A stretch of 64,000 bases of DNA from Lepraria neglecta (GCA_033220425.1 CM065649.1:1116001-1180000), one strand, 5' to 3'; shown: positions 11,101 through 23,829, counted from the stretch's first letter. Numbers and translations are program-made. Notes: generated by a model from the sequence alone, not told the origin.

Positions 11101-13585
11101 CTTGGTTTGGGAAGATATTGGAAGCTGCGGAATCGATGTGTCGAGGTGTCGCGAGTTGAGCTTCAGCCAAGCAAAAAGGCGCTTTACCCAATTAGGACGG
11201 AAAATCATGGGTCAGCACCACTCAGCTTCGTATTATTCTCAGGGCTCCTATCGACTACCCTATGCCAGAAATTGAAGTAATCAAATAGCAGAGTTCTACA
11301 GAAGATATTGTAGAGCTAGCCAGAGGCTGCTCCCTGAATTTGATGAGTTTCTGCTGCGAGAGAGGTTCATTTTTTGAGTTGATGCTCTAATTTGACTCTT
11401 GAGCAGTGCTCATACATGTGCGACACAAATATCTGAGCTGGCAAACAACAGTGTTCATAACCTTCAAACAGAACACTCAAGAGGCTATGTGATAGGCATG
11501 TTGTAGAACTGGGTCCCTAAGAACGTTTTCAAAATCAACGCTGGGTCAGGCCAAAGTGACCGCCTTGGTCTGAGAGTTCGCTGTACGAGCTGGAAGCCAC
11601 GGCAGTCCTCTCATTGCACAGTGATCCTCGTCATACCATCGAGAGTTTTGCTGGACCTGAGGCGGCTATCCGTTGTCAAGTTTGATAGCAGACGCAAATC
11701 TGTAGAAGCTGTAATTAACCCAATACCAACTCGGAAGCAGATCAACCTTTTTCCTCCGAGATGCACAAGCATTGCCTAAGTCTTGTTTAATCCATGGAGG
11801 TAATCAGATTGCAGTGGAATGATCAGCAAAATTTACTCCATAGGGGTACATACTGAAGAGTAAATGCAGCAGTAGACAGAAACGAGATGCAGCTATGCGA
11901 GTGTGCTCGACGAGGGTTCGGTCCAACAAAACACGTCCTATCCTTCAGTAGCTGCCGGATTCTGATTCCGTAATCTCAAGATGTAGCTAGACCTAGGGAC
12001 CTACTAGCACTTCCTTCGATCGGTCGAATGACAATATAGTTTTGCGCTACGGGCATGGCAGCGTGCTTTTGAACCCTAGTCCTGCTCGATGAGCTGCTAG
12101 TTCCAGATTTGTGGCAGTTAGCAGCGAGATAGAGCGAAGGAAGCGGAAGAAGCCTTTGGATCTTCATTGCGGAGAAGTGCAAGATAAAGGGATACAATGT
12201 GTAACAGATCCAGGTACCATGGTTTCACAGACCCCTCCCCGGCTTCCCCCGGCGTGGTGCTTGAAAATGGAAGGTCGAACCATGGTAAGGAAGCCTGCAG
12301 AAAGCTAGCGTTGAAGCCAGCTTAAAATCGAACCATTTCCTTGCTTTTGTGTTTGCTTTCGGCACAGGAACAGGGAGCTTGTGGTTGGAATTGCTTCACC
12401 AAGCGGCTTTTCTTACCGATGGTTCCAGGTTGATACTTAATGGTATTAGGTTCGATTCCTAATGGCGCTGGTACAATGGTGTTGCTGTTTTGCGTTCTTC
12501 TTACCGATAAACCATAAAATTAGATAAGCTATCCCGTGAAGCTAGCTGATGAAGCTAGCTGGCTCTTGGTCTGCTATCCGCTGCTGGACCCTTACGTGCT
12601 GGATTCTCTTCCTTTGAGTTTTGGAGTGAATGGCGTACTGTTCTTTGAAGTCGAGAGGGAGTTCCTTGCAGAGACAAGCCTCTGCATGAGAGAATGCACT
12701 TCCCCTGACTCGCATAAGCTTTCTAACGGTCTGGTAGCCGCAGGGATGGCGTGGGATTTGCCACTGAAATGCCGGAACTAATGCGGGCTGGCTAGCGTCC
12801 GCACACATCTGGATGCAAGACAGATCCCAGCTCTTTCTTCCTTCCTCTGTAGCTGCATCAGATTTGCGACTCATCATTGACGTTGAGGACGGATGCTAGC
12901 GTAAGAGGATGGTGGCTATGGTTTGGTTAATGCCAATGGATGGCTTCGCAATCTCCCAAGACTGCAGCGATGCGGACGAAGGCGTACCTGGAGGGCCCAT
13001 TAGCGGGGATTTAGCATATGCAGGGTTGGCACGGTCCAGAGAGTGGGACATATGCAAGGAGAAAACGTGGGATGGTACCTGTTAAGAGGTATAGCTTCGT
13101 TCATGCCCCTCTTCTCCGAATGTGCTGCTAGTGACGAGGTCTGAAGACAACAGAGTGTGGCCAGTCGCATAGAACATGAAGCAGAAGGGCGCCTGTGATC
13201 CAGAATTGTATCCGCGCTTTACATCTGTTTGTCCAGCAAAGGCCTCAGTGTTTCGAACGACGCTCCCGCCACCAGTGATTCGCTAGCGACAATTGTGGCA
13301 GTTGGTTTGGAACTGGAGCTCTGATTTTCCGCTGTCACTTTTCGCCAACGTCGCCTCACCCACAACTACCAACCACCTCGTCAAACCTCAACCATTCACA
13401 CCTATTCGACTTCAAGCACTTATAAGCTGAATGTACGACGACCATCCTGGTGACAGTCTTTACCTCGTACTGCTGTTTCCGCATCAAATTGTAAGTTGTG
13501 CCTCTGCGGTCACCTCGCTTGTTGATCTCATAAACTCACCCACCAAATCACAGAAACCGCAACAGCTCACGTGAAAACGCCCACC
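11101..13585. other. 2.5-kb gene-free region
   Basis: No frame with coding character or domain; the longest (12542-12877 minus, 12536-12781 plus) look random. A perfect T-arm-like hairpin with a B-box-like core GGTTCGATTCC sits near 12450-12461 but no tRNA body can be folded around it. The last 250 bp form the promoter of the receptor gene at 13586. Confidence 0.5.
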
Positions 13586-15503
13586 ATGGTCCGCTTCTTC
13601 AATCCAGGAGGCCACAACTGGGGCTCTGAGAACCTAGATGGCTATGGGATCTCCCAGATCGTCATCGCCGTTGTCTACTCTATTTTCTTCTACGCCGCCG
13701 CGGCCTACCTCTGGTCTAAGCGTAACCACCCCGTGGTGAAGATTCGGAAGATTGGCCTCGCCCTATTAGCCATCCTCATCTTACACGTCTATCTTTTCAT
13801 GATCTTCATGGTATACCCTATCAATGGTAGATTCCCTTGCGGGGTCGAATTCTTCATCATGTCCACCTACCTCCCCATTGGAATTGGCCTGTTCTCAGCC
13901 CAGAATCAGCAGCTTCTCCTCGTTAGCCGTGAGCAGAATCAACTCATACGTTCCGAGGAAGCATTTAAACCAATGTATCCTTACGACCGAAATGGTTTAA
14001 TTTGCCCGAGGTACTGGCTTTGGAAATTCCAGGTTTGGTGGCGATCATCCTCTTCGCAGAACAAGTACGAGTGTTTTGTCTTCATCGGCATGCTTGTTCA
14101 GGTAAGCATAGCAGACTTCAAAGTCAGTCCTGATCAAGATCACAGCTAATACCTGTCTCAAGTTCGTGGTCTCTGTGATCATCTACTGTTCGTCTCGTAA
14201 GTTTGTCCCCTATGGCTCTGTGTCACACTCCACAACTCCTAGTATGTGTCGTCGCGGCTGGGAATGGTAAGCATTACAGAGGTACCTCGTTTTCTTGGTC
14301 AATATTCTGACAAGCTCTTAGGGCGCCCTCAATCGTATGGCAAGGCTTGTGGAACTTCCTCTTGGGACCCTACCTGCTTTGGCAGATGCGAGGAATGCCC
14401 CGCGACATCTACAACTGGCGTCTCCAGACCACTCTGGCAATTGTCGCGGGGTAGATTTCCTTCAAGCCTAAGCTCATCATTACGTGGCTAATAGATCCCA
14501 GAATCCCAGGAACACCGATGTGGCTTGCGGCCGTCTACTCCAATAGCTTGAACTCCATCAATACGTGGTTTGTTCCTGCCATGTGGTAAGTGAACTGCAA
14601 TTGCCCTGCAGTGAAAGATCCGAAGCTGACTGAAAACCAAGGTTCGTGCCTGGCTTGGTAGTCATGGAGCTCGTCACACTCATCTTCCCTATCATTGCAA
14701 TCTCGAAGCATGATAAGACCTCTCGAGAGGTCAAGCAGGCTTTGGCTGATTTCGATATCAAAAACAAATACCCAGAGACATCTTCAATGTCAACTCCTTC
14801 CACTGTTTCAAAGCGGTCTGGCAGGATGCATACGATGGAGTCTCTAGACGAATGCCTCAAATACTCCTATGACGGCCTCCAAACCTACGCCGCGGTAATC
14901 GAATTCAGCTGCGAAAACATCATCTTCCTCGTTCAAGTACTCAGATTCAAGGAGTCGTGGGACGCGACCTTCGCCAACACAGCTTTATTCGCTAAGTCTA
15001 CTGAGTACCTTCGTGCGCGTATGACCATGTTCCGCGCGGCTCTGAGCATCTTCATTACCCTTGTGCATGCAGATACGGCTTCCTACCCAATCAACATTGA
15101 CAGCCATATCTACACCAAGCTGGATCGAGTCTTTGGCGCGGCTACGGCACTGATTGCAACCGCAACGCGACGCAACTCCGTTTCATCAACGCCTAGCTCT
15201 GCTGTCACACCTTGGGATGAGCCTCCGCAGGCCGTCTGCCCGGACCCTTCCAAAGACGATGCCTTCCCGATGCATGCTATGCCGTCCAGGTCACATTCAA
15301 TTATCAACGACAGCAGCGAGCACATCATCTCTTTGGACGAGCCTACCGACCTCGATGATCCTCTTGCGGGCTTTCAGGTCCCGATCAAGTTTGACGAGAA
15401 CGTCTTCGACGACGCATTCAAGTCCATCCGCTTCATGGTCTGGTCCGAGACCTACCAGCGCTACATGGCCTGGAAGCGTACCCACAACCACTCGGCCGCC
15501 TAA
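13586..15503 (+). CDS. Seven-transmembrane receptor with C-terminal RGS-like domain
   Basis: Plasma-membrane signalling protein combining a GPCR-like core with a regulator-of-G-protein-signalling domain, like fungal RGS-containing receptors and plant RGS1. ATG at 13586 has an ideal context (CCACCATGG). Exons: 13586-14101, about 14163-14191, 14243-14266, 14322-14450, 14502-14585, 14642-15503; total about 547 residues. Hydrophobic helices include SQIVIAVVYSIFFYAAAAYL, LALLAILILHVYLFMIFMVY and VMELVTLIFPIIAIS. The RGS-like part (AAVIEFSCENIIFLVQVLRF, then FDENVFDDAFKSIRFMVW) is split by a long Ser-rich insert. Homologous reading MCRRGWEW-APSIVWQGLWNF demands that exon 2 end at a weak donor GTCTCG (14192) rather than the strong GTAAGT five bases later, which breaks frame; that junction is uncertain. 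Ligand unknown. Confidence 0.8.
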
Positions 15504-16460
15504 GCCCCACACACTGGGATCTTGGACTTCAAGGCGCAGACAATGCAGCATCTTGAACTCCATGTCCAAGACAATGCAGCATCCCGAATTCGCAAAACTT
15601 TCTCTTGCTTCAGCAAGGATCAGAGTTCCCTATCGACTACGATCATTTACAACTTTTGTAACACAAAATAGGTGTTCGGAGAAAATGAGTCATTTTTCTA
15701 CTGGTTACGAGTGTTCGGGGAGATACCCATTAGCATCATCGGCTTTATTCCCCTTTCAATAGATACAGCACTTTCCCTTTTTTCAATGGATATGATACGA
15801 TACACAACATAGCATGCAATCGATTACGGAGTACTATTAATATACTCAGGATACTTTACTTTACTCGACACCCTTAGTACGCATGTCATGCTTTCTTTCA
15901 GCTTGGATGGATAAGCGCTCTGGTAGCTCTTCTTGAAAAGTTGTTAGAGACATTGGTGGAAAAGGGTTGGACGAGGGGATATGTACTAGCTTTGACAGCT
16001 TGTCAGGATATGTGTGTGGCATACAATATTACTTGCTCACGCACTGCTTGTATCATAGATGTCATAGCATGCAAAATTCACAGGATAGAATGGATACTTT
16101 TCAAACCCAGTCGCATTGCTCGAGTGACGCGGCCTCTTCAAATTTATAATTGCTTCTCGTTTGTGAGAGTCGGTTCGGGAAGAAGTTAGAGGCATTCAGG
16201 GATGATTGAGAGGAAAAGAAATATTTTACTGAGGCCAGCCCAGTACTCGTTCACTTTGTCCCAACAGATCGAGTGCCATGCGTTCGGCGCCATAGAGACG
16301 CCAAGGACAAGAGGGACAGATCGTTGCACAACCCATACTGAATCATACACAACGTCGTCATTTATGGATGGGGCTGCATTAATACAATCAGGTTCGTTCT
16401 ATTCGATTGGTATCATACACCAAATAGATCCAGCCCCTTCATCCCTCTATTCGATGCCAT
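15504..16460. other. Convergent intergenic region with a short direct repeat
   Basis: 3' flank of the receptor gene and of YIF1. A 14-bp direct repeat AGACAATGCAGCAT occurs twice just after the receptor stop (about 15538 and 15571). No gene seen; small frames have no domain. Confidence 0.45.
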
Positions 16461-17574
16461 CTACACCTTAACCCCAATAGCCTTCCCACTCCCCCCATCC
16501 TGCCGACTCAGCACCCACATAAAAACGAACTGCACAACATAACTATACAAAAACAAAAACTGCGTCCTCCTATTCCTCTGACTCCTCGCAACCGTCTGCA
16601 TCCCCCCCGCCGGCGTCGCACTACTACTATCCGGTAACAACACATACTTCAGACTCCTGAGCAGGAAAAACGCATTCGCGAGGAACGTGTACGTGAAGAT
16701 TGTCCAGCCTGCCCAGCCACCTGTTCCTTGGCCGTGGTTTATGATGGATGCGAGCACAAGGGTGACTATTACGCCGACGAATTTGTAGCCGCTGTAGGCA
16801 ACTAGGTCGAGGAGTTGGGAGTCGTTGCTGATGGAGAGGATGTAGGTGCCGAATTTTAGGCCGAGGATTTCGATTGCGACGACTGCGAAGGCGGCGGTGG
16901 CTGTTAGGCCCATTACCTCTGGGTGGAAGGCTCCTCGCAACCCTGCCAATAGTGTGGAGAGGAGGATGTAGGTTACGAATGCCATGACGGGGATGTACAT
17001 GTCTGGTGAATTGAGGTCGTCGCGCGGTGGGAGGAAGTAGTATGAGTATGCATTGTTGGGGGCGCTAGGATCTTGAGGAGCTGTGGAGGGCCGTTGCTCT
17101 CGCGACCAGGGTTTGTGGCGCCAGGGGAAGAGGACGAGGAGGAGTTTGCGGAGGACGTAGGGGGTGCTGACGTTAAAGTAGTGTTTTAGGGCTGGGATAG
17201 AGACGTAGCGGTTTAGCTGTAAATGCTTTGGTTAGTATGCTAGAACTGGGATGAAGATTGACTGGGAAATTCAGATGAAGACGTACGCTTTGCTCCATAT
17301 ACTCCTGCCCAGCCATTGCAGCCTTCTGGCCAAACTGTAGGCCTATTTGAGCCGTCTGGTCGTTCATGAAACCCCCAAACGCCGGCGCAAATGGCCCTCC
17401 CCCGCCTTGCTGCTGAGGCTGTCCACCCATTTGACCTGCATAAGGACTGCCGTTGTATGCCCCCTGTGGAGGAGGCGGAGAGCGCATCATTGGGACGGTC
17501 GAGACATGTTGGGGGACCGGGTGGTGGAGCGGTGGTGAGTGCGCTGGTGGTGGGTGGTAGGTCCCTCGTTGCAT
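16461..17574 (-). CDS. YIF1: YIF1 family ER-Golgi vesicle protein
   Basis: Yif1 works with Yip1 and Rab GTPases in COPII vesicle budding and fusion at ER and Golgi membranes. Two exons, 17574-17287 and 17216-16461, with a 70-bp GT-AG intron, give 347 residues. The N-terminal half is cytosolic and rich in Pro, Gly and Gln; it ends in FGQKAAMAGQEYMEQS, then LNRYVSIPALKHYFNVSTPY after the splice, both hallmarks of the family. Five hydrophobic segments follow from about residue 155, starting MYIPVMAFVTYILLSTLLAG, which is the Yip1/Yif1 fold. Start chosen at the first ATG (17574), MQRGTYHPPP. It shares a 240-bp promoter with the SRP-receptor gene, so both secretory genes diverge from one intergene. 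Confidence 0.9.
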
Positions 17575-17815
17575 TTCCTGTGGATGGGATGGTGGGTGTG
17601 TGCGTAATGGTCTGATACGTGTGTAGAGAGGACCGAGCTTCTACGAATGGAGGTATTGGTGTATGGAAATGTTTGTAGTTTCTTGAAGCCAGTATGGCTT
17701 TTTACCGCTCCTGCGGCCTTGGATATCTCCGAGGTTTTACCGGCGGATTGTCTTCCTCTCCGCAATCGCTACTTTGATATTCTTTCCCCACTCCTGGCTA
17801 CTGCTTTTATCAAAG
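17575..17815. promoter_or_regulatory. Bidirectional promoter between YIF1 and SRP receptor alpha
   Basis: Only 241 bp separate two divergent start codons, so both core promoters must lie here. No clear TATA box; the segment carries short T/C-rich stretches near the plus-strand start. Confidence 0.5.
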
Positions 17816-20020
17816 ATGCTGGACGGTTTCGAAATACTGACGACTTCGGGCGTAGTCCTCTGGTCAAAGTCATATGCGCCAGTAAGCAGCAGTATCATCA
17901 ATGGCTTCATCAAAGACATATTCATCGAAGAGAAAGTCCTCCCAGGCGCAAGTGTGGCGGACGATACTTCAGCGGCGCATAATCCGACCTATAAGAAGGA
18001 CCAGTATACGCTGAAGTGGGCGACTGTGAAAGATCTGGGCCTGCTTTTCGTGGTGCGTATGCTAGAGGACTGGGCTACGAGGCTGTCTCTTGCTGATTTG
18101 TTTGGTATCTAGGCAGTCTACCAATCGCTACTTCACCTGACATGGATTGACAAGCTATTGGATAACATACGCATCATATTTGTAGACTTATACAAGGATC
18201 AGCTGAAGAAGCCTCATACGAGTATAATAGAATGCGATTTCGACGGGTACTTCGACCAGCAGGTCAGGGAGCTGGAGGGCGCGGCCGAGAAGAACCCTCA
18301 ACGAGCACCACAGATTGCATTCGATGACTTGACTCCGCCTTCGAGCTCTGACAATGGAGATGGGATACTACCTCCACCATTACCAGGATTAGCAGCAGCC
18401 ACTCAAACGGGACAACTGAGGAAGCCAGGAAGCAATGGGGATTGGACGGACGTGAGCCCGATACCCACCCCAGACACATCACGACCCTCTACTCCTGCTA
18501 GTCACATACTTGCTGGGAAAGCCGGCCCCAAGTCAAGGAGGGCAAAGAAGGCTTTGAACGCCCCAGCAAATGCATCCTCAGGAGACGAAAAGAAGGGAAG
18601 GCCGAAGAAAGACATAGGAAAGAAGATGCGCAGATGGGACGCTGATGGCATGGCTGATGACGACGATGGGACAGTCCTGGACTACTCTGCACAATCACTC
18701 GACGAAAATGGAATCGCGAACGTTGAGAGTGGTGCTAGTGTCGAGGCAATCGATTCGCAATCGTTCGGCACAAGGACTGGAAAGGGACAATTTGTGCTCA
18801 AAGACCTGGAGGGCGAAGTGCATTCAATACTAGAAGGAGCAAACGAGAAGAAGTCACAGTCAACGTCGTCAAAAGGTGGCGTTGTAGGATCAAGTCTTGG
18901 TGCCATCAGTGGACTCTTCAGGAACGTCATTGGAGGCAAGGTTTTGACAAAGGAGGATCTGGCCAAGCCTATGAGAGGAATGGAGGAACATCTCCTGAAT
19001 AAGAATGTTGCAAGAGAAGCAGCAGTACGGTTATGCGAAGGTGTCGAAAGAGAGCTGATAGGTGTTAAGACTGGCAGCTTTGAAAGTATGTCTACCCCAT
19101 CACTTACTCTCCAAGCATTCCCTGCCATAGAAAAAGTCAGTACTAAAAGCGTCCTGCAGGCGTCGAAACCACAATCCGCACAGCAATGGAATCCTCCCTC
19201 CGCAAAATCCTCACCCCCACAACCTCCCTCGACATCCTCCGCTCCATCACATCCGTCACCTCTCCCTCCCAACTAAACCCCCTCTCCCCCAAACCCCGGC
19301 CCTACGTAATCTCCATAGTCGGCGTCAACGGCGTCGGCAAATCCACCAACCTATCAAAACTAGCCTTCTTCCTCCTCCAAAACAATTTCAATCTCCTCAT
19401 CGCAGCGTGCGACACCTTTCGCTCGGGAGCTGTCGAACAACTCCGCGTGCATGCACGGAACCTAAAAGAACTAAGCGAACGAGAAGGGCTAGGGAAGGTC
19501 GAGCTCTATGAGAAAGGCTACGGCAAAGACGCCGCCAACATCGCCAAAGACGCCGTCACCTACGCAACCCAGGGTAAATTCGACGTCGTCCTAATTGACA
19601 CCGCAGGCCGCAGGCACAACGACACACGTCTAATGTCCAATCTCGAAAAATTCGGCAATTTCGCCCAACCCGACAAAATCCTCATGGTGGGTGAAGCCCT
19701 CGTAGGCAGCGACAGTGTTGCCCAAGCTCGGAGCTTCAACGCCAGTTTCGGGCCCAAAAGGGGTTTGGATGGGTTTATCATCAGTAAGTGCGATACGGTG
19801 GGCGATATGGTGGGGAGTTTGGTTAGTATGGTGCATGCGACTGGCATACCAGTAGTGTTTCTGGGGGTGGGGCAGCATTATGGGGATCTAAGGACGTTGA
19901 ATGTTGGGTGAGTGCATTGAGATCATCTTTACTTGCACGTTTGGACTACTGGTTGGGTCTTGAAATATGCTAACTTTGCATTCTCGCTACAGATGGGCAG
20001 TTGGAATGTTAATGAGTTGA
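17816..20020 (+). CDS. SRP101: Signal recognition particle receptor alpha subunit
   Basis: GTPase that docks ribosome-SRP complexes at the ER membrane, with the beta subunit as anchor. Exons 17816-18052, 18113-19085, 19160-19907 and 19993-20020 join in frame for 661 residues. The N-terminal SRX longin-like domain (MLDGFEILTTSGVVLWSKSY) binds SR-beta; a charged, disordered linker with RRAKKAL and KKGRPKKDIGKKMRR follows; then the N domain and the SRP-type G domain with P-loop GVNGVGKST near residue 458, DTFRSGAVEQL, DTAGRRHND near 550, and SKCDTVGDMVG near 611 as the guanine-specificity motif. The final exon adds only WAVGMLMS, the usual C-terminal amphipathic helix. Complete and undamaged. 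Confidence 0.93.
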
Positions 20021-20339
20021 TGATGGGATAGGTGGGGTTCGATATGTAGAGATATTGTCAATAGATCTAATCATGCATAAGTTACACGACTCGAATTGTG
20101 TAATTGAATCACGCTTCTGCGGGAGCTTTGGATCTACCACCGTCCACGATGACGAGTAGTACTCTATCATCCCAGAATTCCTAAAGAAATGCATTGATCT
20201 TGTGAAAGAGACTGTGAATCAAAGACTACGGATGTATAAAGGAGCTGTAAAGTCGACAACTTGCAGAAGGAGTAGCGTGATTTAGGTCCCAATCAAGGTT
20301 TCGATCCATGCAAACGACACCAACGAATCCACTCACATC

Positions 20340-22231
20340 TCACCGCTGCCGCGGCACCAACAGGATATTCAGGGGCGGCTTCTGGTAAAGGAGGTAGACA
20401 TCCCGATCAGCCCAATCCTTCTCATGATCGACGGGCTCCATGTCGAAATTTAATATCGTCTTTGCTAGCAGGAGGTCATTTGGGCGTATGCCAGACTATG
20501 TATGCACCCGTTAGCTATGACTCTAAGACTCTATTGAAGGACACTGGGGTCTAAGAAATGCCCGGTGCCATTGGGAGACTCACGATCTGCCAATGCAATT
20601 CCGTGGCCCGAACGAGAAGGGCTGCAAGATGGCTTTGCTGTCGTTGTCGAACTTTGGATCGTGGGTTGGAAGGTGCCTTTCTGGGATGAAGGAAGTGGGC
20701 TCGGCGAAATGGAGGGACGAGCGGTAGGGGGCAAGTTGAGGTATTCCTACAATCATCTGCAGGGGTGAAGAGATTAGCCTTTGTGAATTTCCTCTTGTTG
20801 CTCTGGTAGCGAGAGGGATTACTCCGCCAGGTACCCAATGTCCGCTGACAGTAGCTTCTCCGGGAGGAACAACACACCGTAGGCTGATCGGGACAGGAGG
20901 ATGTAGGCGCATAGACTCCTCTAGTACGGCGAGAAGGTATGGAAGCTTCGGGTTTAATGAAATAGTTATCTTGTTTTCTGTCGGGAAAGCGCCTCTGACC
21001 TCTTCGCTGAGCCGATGCAAAACCCTGGGGTCCTTTGTCAGGCAGTAAGTGGCGCCTGAAAGCGTAGTGGCCGAAGTGTTGCTGCCTGACACAATCAAGT
21101 CCACAAAGGTAGAGTCCATTTCGCCTCTTGAGATTAGCCCTTTACCTGTGTCTTCGTTGTTGTGGCGGATGATATAGGACATTATATTAGGCTTGTCGGT
21201 TTCCAGAGCAAGGCGTTCGGACACTCGATTTTGTGTGAATTCAAAGATCGCGAGCCGTTGAGCCATGAATGATTTGGGCAAAAGCCACAAGATGTATTCC
21301 AGCGGGATGAACGCGCCGATCTGCATCAATCGTACCGCTAACCGAATTCCACCCATAACAGAGCTGATCCACAGTTGGTCGGCCTGGTTCTCCAAGTTGA
21401 GAAATGGTTGGCCATAAGCCAGCTCGCCAATGATGTCGAACAATGTATAATTGTACCACTCAGCCAGATCCGCCACGAGCTCTCCGGCTTCGATCTTTGC
21501 GTGCAATTTGCCGATCAGCGGGTGTATATAAAATTGTAGAAGCGGTTCTTGCTGTTTCAGCGCTCTTTCTGAGAAGGCGTGCGTTATCAATTTTCGTTGG
21601 CCGTCAAGATGGAATGGCACCCGTTCAGAGGCTCGATTTGGACCACTTTCGGAAAGTCTTGGTGCTCGTGGTGGTGTTGGAATATGTCTCTCCAGACTCT
21701 TTCGGTAATGAAGGAGAGCTCGTTGGGTTTGATTCTGACGACCTCGCGGTATTTCATGCAAGCTTTGGACCCATTGTGTTACATGCCCGGTGCACATAGA
21801 ATATGGATACGGGAGTGTCGTTGCTCGAGCCAATTTCGCGCCTGTGTACTTTGCCAAAGGATGTAACTATAGATTGTATATAAAATAGCGGTAAAGGAGC
21901 TATTGCGGTGTTGTGAGTGTAGAGTGAGAGAGAATGAGAAGCAGGAAGAGGAATCTTGGTCATCCACTTACGCTCCCAAGCATCAGGCCTGGTAGCCCAA
22001 AGAGGGTTCGACACAGTCTGTCGGTGTCCATAGCAATGTTGGTCGGAGACGTGGTTACAATAGTCAGTACTCTTTGGAGATATATTTGTGAGATATAATG
22101 ACAGGTGCGAGGCAAGCGGTGAATACATAAGACAGTCGCAACTTCCCCAACAGCCGGAAATTACCAAACTAAAAAAATGCCAGGCCGGCAACTGCAATGC
22201 TGAGATCGAAACCCGTCACGCAGACAGCCAT
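20340..22231 (-). pseudogene. Cytochrome P450 (CYP65-like), multiply broken
   Basis: Recognisable heme monooxygenase of the fungal CYP65-like type, often in secondary metabolism or detoxification. Conserved parts remain: I-helix SGSNTSATTLSGATY, K-helix EESMR, FIPERH, and the heme loop FSFGPRNCIGRS with its Cys; two normal introns (around 20770-20834 and 20494-20577) can be placed. Lesions: the candidate N-terminal frame from ATG 22231 meets TAG at codon 21; the B-C region (REVVRIKPNELSF... to HSILTAN, about 21750-21590) is in a different frame from what follows; the C-helix stretch expected between ILTAN and KLITHAFSERAL, which holds the heme-propionate Arg, is deleted; and the last exon loses a base in LAYAQM...LLLAKTILNF (about 20470), giving an early stop. 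Not functional. No partner cluster genes are beside it. Confidence 0.8.
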
Positions 22232-23035
22232 GTTCTCTCATAGTCAACCAACGCGAGTGCCCGAGGCTGCCACACTTTCTGGCAAACTGCTTAGAGCCAG
22301 ATCTAACCATGGGAACGAGATCTCAGAGTAGTAGGAAAATGCAACGACGAGGTAGAACAACATCGCCAAGCCATGGCTAACGAGTCAGCAGGACCTCCAT
22401 GGCTGATCTACCACACCCTGCGTTCAATCGCCCGTGCAGCAATTGGACAATGGAGTCTGCTAGCCACGTGCAGTCCCCCTATCCTCGGAGATTCTTTCGA
22501 TTATCGCCTTAGCATCAGATTCCAGAACATCGTCAAAATGATAGCTTTAAATGCTTCATGTACCTTACCAACTTGGATACGAACACGATCTCTAAGATGC
22601 AGGGCATGAGGCAATGTACAACATTTTGCTTTAGACGCGAGGCGAACAATAAAGCATAATCCAGCTTCTGAGAGAAGCTCGAATGTCTCCAGGGATATAC
22701 AGTTCTGCAGAGTATACCTCCTAAAAATCGAGCCAAGTCACAGAACAAATTCTGGTCAAGCAGACACAGCCTGTGGAGCTGATCAGAGCGTTCACTCCTG
22801 AGGCGTATGCCAAGTCACGGTAGTAGTGAGGATTGATATTTTGCAGCCGTTGAAACGTTGGCAATGTTTGGTGGCGCTTATGCGTTGCAGGGTCCTTGAG
22901 GCGACAGACCCCTCCAAGTGACGTAAACTTTAGCCAGCAATGATGCTCATGGAATAAAGTCGCACCTTCAAGGCTCCAACTCTTACCAATCGACAGATTC
23001 AAACAGCTGCTGATTTCATTCAACAATCATCCATC
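22232..23035. other. Intergenic, nothing recognised
   Basis: About 800 bp between the P450 relic and the small plus-strand gene. Short frames on both strands lack domains or splice logic. The right end is the promoter of the gene at 23036. Confidence 0.45.
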
Positions 23036-23593
23036 ATGCGTACGTATTTTCGGGCTCCAAATTTTTCTCATTTGAGATAAACTCTTAGTCTTGAAACATG
23101 TCTACAGAGCAAGAACTCGTAAGACATGTTTCAAGACTCCCAAACCCTTCTTGATCAGGCAATACTGACTCCGAAATCTTTATCTAGCTGTCCTCCCATC
23201 TGAAGAAGAAGCGCCCCAGGGCATTACTGAGAAGGTGGCAAAAGACCCATCCTCGGCCACAGAATCCACTGCCAGCGAGCACGAGACGCATCACAACGAG
23301 CACACACCCGGGAAAGCATCTGCAGAGGACCATCAATCCAAGGGTCCTCAAATCCCGATAAATATGAGTGGTACGTCACTTCCCTCTCTGTCACATACGC
23401 TGGTCCTCGTGCTTTGCTGACTGCTTCAGATATGCCACCAAAAGCTAGCAAGGAGGAACTCAAGGCACGTTCGGAGGAGCTCAACAAGTGAGACGACACA
23501 TCCTTTCGGTATGTTATATTTTGTGGATTCGAAAATCGGAGGACAGGATGCTGATGATTGCACAGACGGCAGAAACCTAAGGAGAAGATATGA
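23036..23593 (+). CDS. Small hydrophilic fungal protein (about 90 residues), unknown function
   Basis: A four-exon model fits: 23036-23039 (only ATG plus one base), 23188-23370, 23430-23487 and 23566-23593, all with good GT-AG sites, giving 90 residues. The product begins MPVLPSEEEAPQGITEKVAK and is very hydrophilic: Glu/His/Lys-rich, no transmembrane segment and no Cys. It ends PPKASKEELKARSEELNK followed by RQKPKEKI if the last intron is spliced; without that splice it stops at 23491 with 82 residues. I recall similar small, disordered fungal proteins of unknown function with the PPKASKEEL motif. The 148-bp first intron holds a 17-bp perfect hairpin. Regulation and role cannot be read from sequence. 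Confidence 0.6.
23087..23138. repeat. Perfect 17-bp inverted repeat (intronic hairpin)
   Basis: AGTCTTGAAACATGTCT at 23087-23103 is mirrored exactly as its reverse complement at 23122-23138, with an 18-nt loop. It lies inside the first intron of the small gene, after the 4-nt first exon, and would form a strong stem in the pre-mRNA. Confidence 0.8.
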
Positions 23594-23829
23594 ATGGCGT
23601 TGGACGGATGCTTCATCTCGTGATTGGCTTCAGAACATGTCTTTTCATCCAGCAGATACAACAACATAGCCACGACACCCTAGTGAACATTGAATCCGCA
23701 TTTTGGGTTCCGGAACTACGTGCCGTGCTATCCTCTTCTATCCGCCGTGTCCGGGGCGAGTTCGTTATCCAGTGTTCGCAAGAACAAGACCTTATTCGGA
23801 CGCTTTTGTCGACCATGGTAGCCATTATT

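Noticed and set aside
12380-12470. T-arm-like hairpin TTAGG-TTCGATT-CCTAA with B-box core
   Set aside because: No matching acceptor, D or anticodon arms can be placed upstream, so not called a tRNA.
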